Below, piece by piece: positions 9,842-18,443 of a stretch of DNA of 47,822 nucleotides. The stretch covers positions 1-47,822 of the forward strand of contig JANXTT010000130.1 in the NCBI GenBank assembly GCA_025352225.1, read 5' to 3'. Position 1 is the first letter of the stretch; every line of letters begins with the position of its first letter. The stretch comes from Mucilaginibacter sp. (GTDB lineage: Bacteria > Bacteroidota > Bacteroidia > Sphingobacteriales > Sphingobacteriaceae). The notes beneath the pieces were generated by a model. The model worked only from the letters and a program-made list of their open reading frames with translations. It made no database searches and had not been told where the DNA came from. The position numbers were made by a program, and so were the translations under genes.

Positions 9842-11167
9842 CTACTGGAACCAAAAAGCGTCCAGATCAAATAATCTGGTGCCTTCTTCCGTGCCTTTAA
9901 ATTCCAGCCAAAGCGCTTTGATGCCTGTTGTCCGGATTACGGAACAAGTATATTCCTTAAAACCTTTTTGTGGCCCCATACGGGGTATGCTGAGTCGCCC
10001 TATTACTGCACCGTCTTTGCTATCGCGATGTAAAACAATAGTGCCACCATTAAACGCCTCGGCGTTCACCTTGAACGTGCTAACTCCATTGCCAAAATCA
10101 AGGTACTTAAAAGCGGCTTTATCGTTGTTTTTAATATCGCCGATCACTTCGTTGCCTTTACCTGCGGGTTTTACCCGGCAATAGCCCATCATAAAGCAAG
10201 TTCGTTCGGCTTCTATTCTTGTGTTTGCCGGCAAAGGTTTTACCGCTCCCTGAGAGGTCATCTCTACTTCGGGGATACTGCCATCGGGGTTGAAATGAAT
10301 GAGTTCCATACATGTTCGGCGCATTTCTTGCGAGCCTTGTGACGAACGGTGGTAAAATACGTACCATTGACCTTGATATTCGGCAACAGAACCATGGTTG
10401 TTCCATGACTCCGGGTCGCAGCCGAAATTATCAATGATAATACCCCGGTAGCTAAAAGGCCCGAACGGCGATGACCCGGTGGCATAACCGAGGCAAGTTG
10501 GACGATGATCCCTTCTTTCTTCGTCAGCAAACAACACGTAATAGATGCCCTTACGTTTAAAAACAAAACTGCCTTCGTGAAAAAAATGTTCCTTTCGAGT
10601 GATTATGTCAGTATGGATAGTGCTGGTGTCAATAGTGGTCATATCCGGGTTAACTTTGGCACCTTTCAAATTAAACTGCCCCCAGTAATAATAAGCCTGT
10701 CCGTCATCATCAACAAATATCGTGGGATCAATACCGGGATATTTGCCTACCGCTATTTTCTTGGCCTCTCCAAAGGGCCCCAATGGCGAAGAAGATGTGG
10801 CCACACCTTCGCTATAGGCCTTATCGGGCGTACAAAAATACAAGTAATATTTACCGTTCCGGTACATCGCATCGGGCGCCCATAGCAGTGCGTCCGTACC
10901 CGCTACCGAATCCTTAGGGCCTTTGGATGCAAAGATATCGTTAACCCTATTCCAGTGTTTCAGATCGTTAGTAAACAACACATCATGCTTGTAGGAGCAC
11001 CAATGATCTAATGCCTCATCAGTGGAACCATAGATGTAGAGTTTACCATCGGGCCATACCCGAGCCGTGGGATCTGAAAAATAAGTACCAATAGGACAAA
11101 CCGGGTTTTGTGCGCTGGTTAAACCTCCCCATAATAGGATCGACAGGATAAAAAATATTTTTTTCAT
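9842..11167 (-). CDS. Secreted GH43 hydrolase with C-terminal beta-sandwich (arabinofuranosidase/xylosidase type)
   Basis: A 441-residue protein with a signal peptide (cleavage near LTSA-QN). The five-bladed GH43 propeller shows all three catalytic carboxylates: Asp32 (YFSDPTARVWPDG, general base), Asp147 (GIDPTIFVDDDG, pKa modulator) and Glu198 (FHEGSFVF, general acid). Residues about 320-441 form a CBM6-like beta-sandwich ending in LFDLDAFWFQ. It is the only hydrolase in the locus on the minus strand. It converges with GH3 (62-base gap) and diverges from GH28 across a 652-base region, so it must have its own promoter. The likely product is a monosaccharide cut from arabinan or arabinoxylan side chains; GH43 members vary too much to name the sugar. 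Confidence 0.9.
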   Translation of the reverse strand: MKKIFFILSILLWGGLTSAQNPVCPIGTYFSDPTARVWPDGKLYIYGSTDEALDHWCSYKHDVLFTNDLKHWNRVNDIFASKGPKDSVAGTDALLWAPDAMYRNGKYYLYFCTPDKAYSEGVATSSSPLGPFGEAKKIAVGKYPGIDPTIFVDDDGQAYYYWGQFNLKGAKVNPDMTTIDTSTIHTDIITRKEHFFHEGSFVFKRKGIYYVLFADEERRDHRPTCLGYATGSSPFGPFSYRGIIIDNFGCDPESWNNHGSVAEYQGQWYVFYHRSSQGSQEMRRTCMELIHFNPDGSIPEVEMTSQGAVKPLPANTRIEAERTCFMMGYCRVKPAGKGNEVIGDIKNNDKAAFKYLDFGNGVSTFKVNAEAFNGGTIVLHRDSKDGAVIGRLSIPRMGPQKGFKEYTCSVIRTTGIKALWLEFKGTEEGTRLFDLDAFWFQ

Positions 11168-11819
11168 TTTACAATAAAGGTAACCGTTGCGATCATATAT
11201 TTCGGTATAGGCACAATGATTCCCTGCACTTAAAAGTACAACAAAGTTCTTGATCGGAAAGGTTTTGATATGCGGGCCATCGCTAATTAATTAAAAATGA
11301 ATTTACCAAAAATTATTTTATAAATAAATATCCGGCTAGTTAGTAGTAGAATTATAATCTTCCGAAGTATGGGGCATTCGTATAACAGACTATGTGGAGC
11401 GGGGGGCTCATCTTGAGTAATAATCAAACGGTTTTTTATCATTCCATTTTTAGGTACATCAAACCATTACGGTTCAATTAAAACTTTAATAAAACACAAG
11501 GTGTATACTTAATATCATGATACCGACCTACCGGGTAAAACCCATTTGCGAAATATTAACGTTAACAGAATTGCACCATAAATACTGATGGGAGTATATA
11601 GCTCATGGACCCGTTTGTGAATTGATCTTTTCGTGGCTACTGTTTTTTTGACGATTGGATAGACATTTATTACAGATAAAATTTTCTATTATTGTCTTGC
11701 CATTCTTTCATGATTTGGCAAAACCTAAATGTATTTTGTTCGAAAATAATTCTTTAACATATTTTAAACCGAGTATACTTAAATACCTTCTATTGAGCTT
11801 TATTAACTAATTATCTAAA
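11168..11819. other. Divergent intergenic region between GH43 (-) and GH28 (+)
   Basis: These 652 bases contain no convincing gene and must hold the promoters for both flanking hydrolases. Visible elements are a perfect 10-bp palindrome TTAACGTTAA at 11556-11565, with a central CG that could suit a LacI-type repressor, and two copies of GTATACTTAA at 11503-11512 and 11773-11782, the latter about 40 bases before the GH28 start. None is proven functional. Promoter boxes could not be assigned with confidence. Confidence 0.5.
11556..11565. promoter_or_regulatory. Short palindrome, possible operator in the divergent region
   Basis: TTAACGTTAA is a perfect 10-bp palindrome centred on CG, about midway between two divergent hydrolase genes. 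Its centre differs from the 7497 site (AACGTT instead of ATCGAT). A regulatory role is only suggested by position; a chance palindrome in AT-rich DNA is quite possible. Confidence 0.25.
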
Positions 11820-13388
11820 ATGAAATACAAATCTTACCCTTTTTTACTGGTGTTTGTCCTGCTATTATTCAACCAAGGTTTTGGTCAAACCGGTCAATAC
11901 AATATCGTCGCATACGGTGCCGTAAAAAATTCTGATAAAATTTGTACAAAGGCCTTGCAAGCTGCCATTGATGCATGTACGGCAGCCGGGGGCGGTGATG
12001 TGGTAATTCCAAAAGGGATTTTTATCTCGGGCACTATCCATTTAAAAAGTAATGTAAATTTATTGCTGCAAAGCGGTGCAGTTTTACGCGGTAGTACCAA
12101 CCTTAACGATTATGAAGTTAACGTACCCGAAAAACCAAATAACCAGGTACACAAAGGTTTAATTTTCACCGAGGATGCAGAAAATGTAAGCATTTCCGGT
12201 CAGGGGCAAATAGACGGGAGTGGTGATTCGTTTTTTGATAACCATGTATCAACCAGGCTGGATACCTTCACAACGATGTACAGCAGGCAGAAGAAAAATT
12301 TCCGGCACACCAATATCGATTATGGCAGCAATCCGCTGCTCCCCAAAGAGCGACCTTATCAGATGATTTTTTTCATCAATTGCAAAAGAGTAACAGTAAA
12401 GGATGTGTTTATTACTAAATCGCCGTTTTGGTGTATGCACCTGGCCGATTGCGACGGGGTGCATATATATGGCATCCGTTTATGGAATAATTTTCAGGCC
12501 GGAAACTCAGATGGCATTGATATTACCAGTTGCAGCAATGTGATCATTGATGGCTGCGACATCCGAGCGGGCGATGACGCGTTAGCTCTTGTAGGATATG
12601 ACCACCACTACGAAGTTCCCGGTTTCAGGCATCTTAAACATTTTTCGGGCAATATCATTGTCAGTAACTGCAACCTTCAATCCAATTCCAGCGGGATACG
12701 CATTGGGTACGAAGATCAGAATACGCTGGAAAACGTGCGGATAAGTAACGTAAACATCACAAATTCGTCCAGAGGGATAGGGGTATTTTTACGGGACGAG
12801 GGTTCTTTAAAAAACATCACCTTCACCAATATGTACATTGAAACAAGGATACCTACCGGCGATTGGTGGGGAAATGGCGAGCCTATTCACATCTCAGCTG
12901 TCCGTGGAAAGGATAAGGTAAAATTGGGCTCTATTGAAAATATCCAATTCGACGATATAATATGTAAGGGCGATAATGGTATGCTGGTTTATGGAAGTGA
13001 TGAAAGTATTATTAAAAATGTATCTTTCAAAAATATAACTTTTGAATTTGTAGATACCAAGTTAAATGAGGATGCCGGCGGTAACATCGATCTAAGAGGT
13101 GCCAAGGGTTATAAAAGTCAATTATTTATGCGGGATATTCCTGGGTTTCTGGCTGAAAATGTGGACGGGCTCACCATCGATGATTTTAAATTGATATGGA
13201 CAAACCCCCGCATGGCATTTTTAACCAACGGCATAGAAGTAAATAATTTTAAAAATGTTAGAATCACTAATTTTCAAGGTAAGGGAGCGACAAATAAACC
13301 TGGCACTTACCCGGTTAAGGCTGAGAACGGCGAAGGTTTTCAAACAGACCTAAAAAAGGACGATGTGCACCTGTTGAATGTAAAATGA
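11820..13388 (+). CDS. Secreted GH28 polygalacturonase-family right-handed beta-helix
   Basis: A 522-residue protein with a signal peptide (cleavage near GFG-QTG). The N-terminal pectate-lyase-like start (YNIVAYGAVKN, KALQAAIDACTAAGGGDVVIPKG) leads into a beta-helix with the GH28 catalytic motifs NSDGID (Asn229, Asp231) and GDDALAL (Asp252-Asp253), then SGIRIG in place of the usual RIK segment. The canonical GHG motif that carries the third-site His is not obvious: the matching position reads SNSSG. It is expected to hydrolyse alpha-galacturonosyl links in pectin, or a related linkage given the changed motif. It starts a same-strand run of hydrolases that continues to 18443. Confidence 0.88.
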   Translation: MKYKSYPFLLVFVLLLFNQGFGQTGQYNIVAYGAVKNSDKICTKALQAAIDACTAAGGGDVVIPKGIFISGTIHLKSNVNLLLQSGAVLRGSTNLNDYEVNVPEKPNNQVHKGLIFTEDAENVSISGQGQIDGSGDSFFDNHVSTRLDTFTTMYSRQKKNFRHTNIDYGSNPLLPKERPYQMIFFINCKRVTVKDVFITKSPFWCMHLADCDGVHIYGIRLWNNFQAGNSDGIDITSCSNVIIDGCDIRAGDDALALVGYDHHYEVPGFRHLKHFSGNIIVSNCNLQSNSSGIRIGYEDQNTLENVRISNVNITNSSRGIGVFLRDEGSLKNITFTNMYIETRIPTGDWWGNGEPIHISAVRGKDKVKLGSIENIQFDDIICKGDNGMLVYGSDESIIKNVSFKNITFEFVDTKLNEDAGGNIDLRGAKGYKSQLFMRDIPGFLAENVDGLTIDDFKLIWTNPRMAFLTNGIEVNNFKNVRITNFQGKGATNKPGTYPVKAENGEGFQTDLKKDDVHLLNVK

Positions 13389-13500
13389 TGTAATTAATAC
13401 GATGTTATCTTTGATGCAAGGATAGCAGCCATGAGCAAATAAAATATGCACCCATCAATTAATAGCAAGTGCAAACTAAAGAAATCACTCACAATATACT

Positions 13501-15027
13501 ATGATAATGAGTAAGATAAAAAATATCGTTGCAACAGTCGCTTTCGTTGCACTAACTTTTTCAGTTCAGGCACAACAGCAAACTCAAAATAATTCAAAAG
13601 GAAAGGCTTATTATCTAAACCCAATTTTTGTTGGTGATTACCCGGACCCAAGCATCATGCGGGATGGTAACGATTATTACATTGTGCATTCATCTTTCGA
13701 ATATTATCCCGGTCTGCTGATCTGGCATTCAAAAGACCTCATCAACTGGACACCGGTAACACATGCTCTGCATAAATACGTGGGTTCAGTATGGGCACCC
13801 GATTTGGTAAAATACAAAAACAAATACTACATCTATTTCCCTGCCAATAATACCAATTATGTGGTTACAGCAAATTCTATAAACGGCCCATGGAGTGATC
13901 CGATTGACTTGAAGATTGGTTTTATCGATCCGGGACATTTTACCGATGCAGCAGGCAAACGATATCTATATTTTAGTAACGGCGGTTATGTACCATTAGC
14001 AGACGATGGTCTTTCAGTAACTGCTGACGTTAAATCTGCTTACAGCGGTTGGAAAATACCGCGCGAATGGTCTGTCGAGTGTTTTTGCATGGAAGGCCCC
14101 AAAATGGTTAAACGGGGCGGCTATTATTACCTTACCGTAGCCGAAGGCGGAACGGCTGGTCCCGCAACAAGTCATATGGTAATTTCAGCACGCTCAACAT
14201 CGCCGTTTGGGCCTTGGGAAAACTCTCCGTACAATCCCATCATTCGTACTAAAGATAATTCAGAAAAATGGTGGTCTAAGGGGCATGGTACTTTGTTTGA
14301 AGGGCCCGATAACAAATGGTGGATGATTTTTCATGCCTATGAGAATGGCTATTATAACTTGGGTAGGCAAACCTTGCTTGAGCCGGTTGAATGGACAAAA
14401 GATGGCTGGTTTAAAATACCAGACGGCATCAAAACCGATGCACCCATATTAAAGCCCTACCAAAGCTCTTTAGCAAGTACCTTTTCATTGAACGACGATT
14501 TTAGTGGCCATGATTTAAAGCCACAGTGGCAATTCTTTAAAGATCACGACACGGCCAGATTTCACTTATCTGATAATACTTTAAGTATAAAAGGAAAAGG
14601 GGGAGCTGTTTCTGATTGTGCACCGTTACTCTGCATACCTTCAACCCACTCCTATACTGCACAGGTAGAAATGGAAATCGAAGGTGCTGCTATCGGCGGA
14701 TTAGTGCTCTTTTATGACAATAAGTATTATTCTGGAATTTTAGCAGACAATCAAAATATACTAGCCAATCTTCGGGGTTGGCAGTTTCCTACGGAAAAAA
14801 ACGTCATACAAAACCACGTATTTTTACGGATTAAAAACATCAAAAACACCGTTGATATGTATTACAGCACCGACGGGCAGAAATGGGTCAAAATCGAAAA
14901 TTCTGTGGAGGTTTCGGGGTACAACCATAACGTGCTTGGCGGCTTCCTAAGTTTACGCCTTGGGCTATGTTCTTTAGGTGAAGGAACCGTTAAATTTAAA
15001 AACTTCGTATTTAAACCATTAAAATGA
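13501..15027 (+). CDS. Secreted GH43 hydrolase with C-terminal sandwich domain (beta-xylosidase/arabinofuranosidase type)
   Basis: A 508-residue protein. Two Met codons (13501 and 13507) are possible starts for the same signal peptide (cleavage near SVQA-QQQ). The GH43 propeller has Asp49 (DYPDPSIMRDG, base), Asp143 (FIDPGHF, modulator) and Glu198 (CFCMEGPKMV, acid). Residues about 325-508 form a concanavalin-like sandwich of the type found at the C-terminus of GH43 xylosidases (VLFYDNKYYSG, DMYYSTDGQKWVKIE). It probably removes xylose or arabinose from oligosaccharides. Its stop codon overlaps the ATG of a decayed reading frame (see 15024), showing that another gene was once translationally coupled here. 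Confidence 0.91.
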   Translation: MIMSKIKNIVATVAFVALTFSVQAQQQTQNNSKGKAYYLNPIFVGDYPDPSIMRDGNDYYIVHSSFEYYPGLLIWHSKDLINWTPVTHALHKYVGSVWAPDLVKYKNKYYIYFPANNTNYVVTANSINGPWSDPIDLKIGFIDPGHFTDAAGKRYLYFSNGGYVPLADDGLSVTADVKSAYSGWKIPREWSVECFCMEGPKMVKRGGYYYLTVAEGGTAGPATSHMVISARSTSPFGPWENSPYNPIIRTKDNSEKWWSKGHGTLFEGPDNKWWMIFHAYENGYYNLGRQTLLEPVEWTKDGWFKIPDGIKTDAPILKPYQSSLASTFSLNDDFSGHDLKPQWQFFKDHDTARFHLSDNTLSIKGKGGAVSDCAPLLCIPSTHSYTAQVEMEIEGAAIGGLVLFYDNKYYSGILADNQNILANLRGWQFPTEKNVIQNHVFLRIKNIKNTVDMYYSTDGQKWVKIENSVEVSGYNHNVLGGFLSLRLGLCSLGEGTVKFKNFVFKPLK

Positions 15028-15200
15028 AAAAAATAATCACTCTAGTTACATTGCTATAAAGCCTAATTGTTGCGGGTTTTTGCAAAGCGGAAAGCGCCCT
15101 ATTGCATCTAAAAACCAGTAAATTAGATGGCTTTACCCAGCTTTTTGTAGTAAAGTTAAATAATATGGGTAAAGAAGATAAAACAAGAAATAGTGTATAA
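15024..15200 (+). pseudogene. Decayed 5' remnant of a second GH35-like (DUF5597) gene
   Basis: The frame starts with ATGA overlapping the GH43 stop and reads MKKIITLVTLL, a stop (15057-15059), then SLIVAGFCKAESALLHLKTS and on to KLDGFTQLFV before ending at 15200. Aligned without gaps to the start of the intact gene at 16821 (MKKITIIAVLLL, FCHAQS, KQDGVTQLYV), it matches at MKKI, at FC-A-S and at DG-TQL-V with the same spacing over about 44 residues. DNA around TTACCCAGCTTT is also shared. After that point similarity ends. It therefore looks like a paralogue that gained a stop codon at codon 12 and lost the rest. Removal of most of the gene left only about 300 bases before the GH27 gene. Confidence 0.6.
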
Positions 15201-15334
15201 TTAACATTTATTATAGGTAATTTAACTTTTTTTTCCATTCATTAAAGGCAATTAGCAATAGCTTTACCTTAATATTATAAACCAATTTTCCGCTTACAAA
15301 TTAAGAGGCCCATTAACGTAATCAAATTGTACAG

Positions 15335-16693
15335 ATGAGATATTTTTATTCCATTATCATTATCGCTTTATGCTGTTGCTGCCCGTGCATGGCGCAAAAT
15401 GTGGCTTATACCCCACCCATGGGCTGGAACAGTTATAATTGCTTTGGCTCTGCCGTGCACGAGGACGAGGTTAAAGCCAATGCAGATTATGTGGCCAAAA
15501 ATCTTAAGCAATTTGGTTGGCAATACATCGTGGTCGATTTTTTATGGTCTTATGATAACCCTCCCGGCAGCAATATTGGCAACCCGTTTCAAAAAAACTT
15601 ACAGGATGGCTCGTATGTTCCGTGGCTTACTATGGATGAGTGGGGCAGGCTGATGCCGCAACCCACCAAGTTCCCTTCCGCATTTGGAGGTAAAGGTTTT
15701 GCACCGCTGTCAGCCTATGTGCATTCATTGGGATTGAAATTTGGGATACATGTAATGCGGGGTATCCCTCGGCAAGCGGTTTGGGCCAAATCTCCAGTAA
15801 AAGGCACTAATGGCATAACAGCTGATATGATTGCAGACACGAATTCAAAATGCCCCTGGATGAACCAAATGTACGGGCTGGATATGAAAAAACCCGGTGC
15901 GCAGCAATATTTGAACTCTATTTTAGAACTATATGCCTTGTGGGAAGTGGATTTTATTAAGGTTGATGACATAGCGCGCCCATATCGCGAGGCGGAGGTT
16001 GAAGGCTACCACAAAGCGATAAATAATATAGGCAGACCGATAGTTTTGAGTTTATCGCCCGGTAATACACCTGTAAAAGAGGCGGCACATGCAACAGAAA
16101 ACGCCAATATGTGGCGTATGGCCGATGATTTTTGGGATGAATGGAAAGCCGTAACGGAAATGATAGCCTACGCAGAGCAATGGCAGGGAAAAGGAGGCCC
16201 CGGTCATTGGCCCGATTGTGATATGATACAAATCGGCAAATTATCCAAGCGCGGCCCGGTAGGCAACGAACGGTACAGCAGGTTTACACCCGATGAAGAA
16301 CTTACCCACATGACTTTCTGGAGTATTTTTCGTTCGCCATTAATGCTGGGCGGCAATTTACCCGAGAACAGACCATTTGAACTACAAATGTTCAACAACC
16401 CCGAAGTTATAGCCGTAAACCAACAAGGTGAAAACCCGCATGAACTTTACAATAAAGATGGCAGCATGGTTTGGTACTCGCATGTACAAGGTAGCAAAGA
16501 TCTTTACGTAGCACTATTTAATTTAAGTGAAAGCAGTGGTGATGTAAATGTACCCTTTGCCGCACTGGGGCTAAAAGGCAAGATCAAAGTAAGGGATCTT
16601 TGGCAAAAGCAGAATATTGGGATATTTAAAGGTGCTTATCACCAACAAATAAATAAACATGGGGCGGTATTGTTAAAGTTGTATGTTCAATAG
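15335..16693 (+). CDS. Secreted GH27 alpha-galactosidase
   Basis: A 452-residue protein with a Cys-rich signal peptide (cleavage near PCMA-QN). The family signature TPPMGWNSYNCFG opens the mature protein. The nucleophile is in DFIKVDD (Asp211) and the acid/base in WRMADDFWDEW (Asp264), matching the Asp pair of GH27 enzymes. The end of the protein is the usual small all-beta domain (MVWYSHVQGSKDLYVALFNL). It hydrolyses terminal alpha-linked galactose, or beta-L-arabinopyranose in some members, from plant glycans. It is a little longer than minimal GH27s because of an insert around residues 70-120. It precedes the GH35-like gene by 127 bases. Confidence 0.92.
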   Translation: MRYFYSIIIIALCCCCPCMAQNVAYTPPMGWNSYNCFGSAVHEDEVKANADYVAKNLKQFGWQYIVVDFLWSYDNPPGSNIGNPFQKNLQDGSYVPWLTMDEWGRLMPQPTKFPSAFGGKGFAPLSAYVHSLGLKFGIHVMRGIPRQAVWAKSPVKGTNGITADMIADTNSKCPWMNQMYGLDMKKPGAQQYLNSILELYALWEVDFIKVDDIARPYREAEVEGYHKAINNIGRPIVLSLSPGNTPVKEAAHATENANMWRMADDFWDEWKAVTEMIAYAEQWQGKGGPGHWPDCDMIQIGKLSKRGPVGNERYSRFTPDEELTHMTFWSIFRSPLMLGGNLPENRPFELQMFNNPEVIAVNQQGENPHELYNKDGSMVWYSHVQGSKDLYVALFNLSESSGDVNVPFAALGLKGKIKVRDLWQKQNIGIFKGAYHQQINKHGAVLLKLYVQ

Positions 16694-16820
16694 CCTGTAT
16701 TAGGTTATGAGCACTAAACAAAACCAGCATAAAACATCAGGTTATCTGTCGGTAAAACAGCCGGTATCTGTTTTCCCAATAGTATATTTTGATAATCGCA
16801 ATTACATAAACCAAAATCAA

Positions 16821-18443
16821 ATGAAGAAAATAACTATTATAGCTGTATTACTATTAGGCATATTTGGTGCTCGGTTTTGCCATGCGCAAAGCGACCCCGG
16901 TATGCCAAAACTAGTAAAACAGGATGGAGTTACCCAGCTTTATGTAGATCAAAAACCTTTTTTAATGTTAAGTGGTGAACTGAATAATTCCTCATCGTCC
17001 AGCATGGAGTACATGAAGCCGATATGGAAGCAGGCAGCCGCCTTAAACTTTAATACCTTGGTTACACCGCTTTCGTGGGAATTGGTGGAACCCAAAGAAG
17101 GTGACTTTGATTTTACTTTGGTTGACAGCCTGATCACTAATGCTAGGCAAAATAATCTGCACCTGGTTTTTCTATGGCTGGCCAGTTGGAAAAACGGTAC
17201 GTCGAGCTATATGCCGCTATGGGTTAAGGAAAACTATAAAAAATATACACGTATAAAAATACAGCAGGGATACACACAAGAGGTTCTATCAACTTTGGCT
17301 GAAGCTAACTGGCAAGCTGATTCAAAAGCCTTTGCGGCATTAATGAAGCATATTCGCAAATTTGATGGTAATAACCACACGGTTTTGATGATGCAGGTAG
17401 AGAATGAAGTAGGGGTTTTAGGTGATTCGCGCGACCGCTCGGATATAGCCAATGCAGCATTCAATGCCCCAGTTCCTAAAGAACTCATTACCTACCTCCT
17501 AAAAAATAAAGATAGCCTGTTGCCCGATGGCATTAAGAAATATTGGGAAGCTAATGGGTTTAAAACTACTGGCAATTGGGAGGATATTTTTGGGAAGAGC
17601 AAATATTGCGATGAGCTTTTTATGGCCTGGAACTATGCCGGCTACGTAAATAAAGTTGCAACAGCGGGTAAAAAGGAATATTCAATTCCCATGTATACCA
17701 ATTGCTGGCTCGACCCTATAGATAATCCCAAACCCGGCGATTTCCCGAGTGGATGCCCCGAGGCTCGTTTAATGGATGTTTGGTTGTCACGGCAAACCGG
17801 TATTGATATACTTGCTCCTGATCTGTACGCATCAGAGTTTGATTATCGTTGCAAGCTTTACACCCGGCTCGGCAACCCGCTTTTTATCCCCGAAATGAAT
17901 AGCAGTGATGACGGCGCCCGCAATATTTTTGTCGCCATTGGTAAATACAATGCCATCGGCGTTTCGCCTTTTGGTATCGACCATATAAAAGATGCAGAAA
18001 AATCAGGGTTTAGTAAAAGCTACGCCATTTTAAACCAGCTAGCGCCGCAAATATTAGAAAAACAGCTAAAAAAACAAGTGCTAGGTTTTGTGCTCGACGA
18101 AAAAAATCCGATAGTTACCTACGAAATGAATGGGTACAAACTGGAAATATCGTTAGATGAATTATTTGGACATAAATCAACTTTAGGATACGGGCTGGTA
18201 ATGGCTGATGGTGATAATAAGTTTACAGGAGCCGGCAGCGGTTTTAGGGTCAGATTTTTCCCGCTGGAAAAGAACAGTAAAGCCATCATTGGTGTAAGCA
18301 ATATTGACGAAGGCACTATCAAAAATGGTATTTGGGTACCCGGCCGCCGTCTTAATGGCGATGAAGATGACCAGGGCCGAGCTTGGCGCTTTGGATTTTG
18401 GCAAACAGCTATTGAAAAATGCACAGTTTATAAATACGAATGA
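16821..18443 (+). CDS. Secreted GH35-like beta-galactosidase (DUF5597 type)
   Basis: A 540-residue protein when started at 16821 (MKKITIIAVL). The open frame extends to an ATG at 16707, but that would place 38 polar residues before the signal peptide, so the internal Met is preferred. The signal peptide ends near FCHA-QS. The clan GH-A barrel has FLMLSGELNNSSSSSMEYM, TLVTPLSWELVEP, the acid/base motif QVENEVG (Glu196) and a nucleophile motif FIPEMN (Glu358). A C-terminal beta-rich domain (DUF5597 type) covers about 400-540. It is expected to release terminal beta-galactose. It is the last hydrolase of the locus, and a decayed copy of its 5' end lies upstream at 15024-15200. Confidence 0.87.
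   Translation: MKKITIIAVLLLGIFGARFCHAQSDPGMPKLVKQDGVTQLYVDQKPFLMLSGELNNSSSSSMEYMKPIWKQAAALNFNTLVTPLSWELVEPKEGDFDFTLVDSLITNARQNNLHLVFLWLASWKNGTSSYMPLWVKENYKKYTRIKIQQGYTQEVLSTLAEANWQADSKAFAALMKHIRKFDGNNHTVLMMQVENEVGVLGDSRDRSDIANAAFNAPVPKELITYLLKNKDSLLPDGIKKYWEANGFKTTGNWEDIFGKSKYCDELFMAWNYAGYVNKVATAGKKEYSIPMYTNCWLDPIDNPKPGDFPSGCPEARLMDVWLSRQTGIDILAPDLYASEFDYRCKLYTRLGNPLFIPEMNSSDDGARNIFVAIGKYNAIGVSPFGIDHIKDAEKSGFSKSYAILNQLAPQILEKQLKKQVLGFVLDEKNPIVTYEMNGYKLEISLDELFGHKSTLGYGLVMADGDNKFTGAGSGFRVRFFPLEKNSKAIIGVSNIDEGTIKNGIWVPGRRLNGDEDDQGRAWRFGFWQTAIEKCTVYKYE

Noticed and set aside
10505..10885. 126-codon plus-strand frame inside the minus-strand GH43 gene
   Set aside because: It is antisense to conserved GH43 motifs, with no recognisable product.
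11650..11815. Bacteroidota -33/-7 promoter upstream of GH28 (TTTG ... TATTTTG)
   Set aside because: The spacing of 14 bases and the shortened -7 box do not fit the TAnnTTTG consensus well enough to call.
16707..16820. Upstream ATG adding 38 residues to the GH35-like protein
   Set aside because: The added residues are polar and would precede the signal peptide; the ATG at 16821 starts a standard signal sequence and matches the remnant at 15024.
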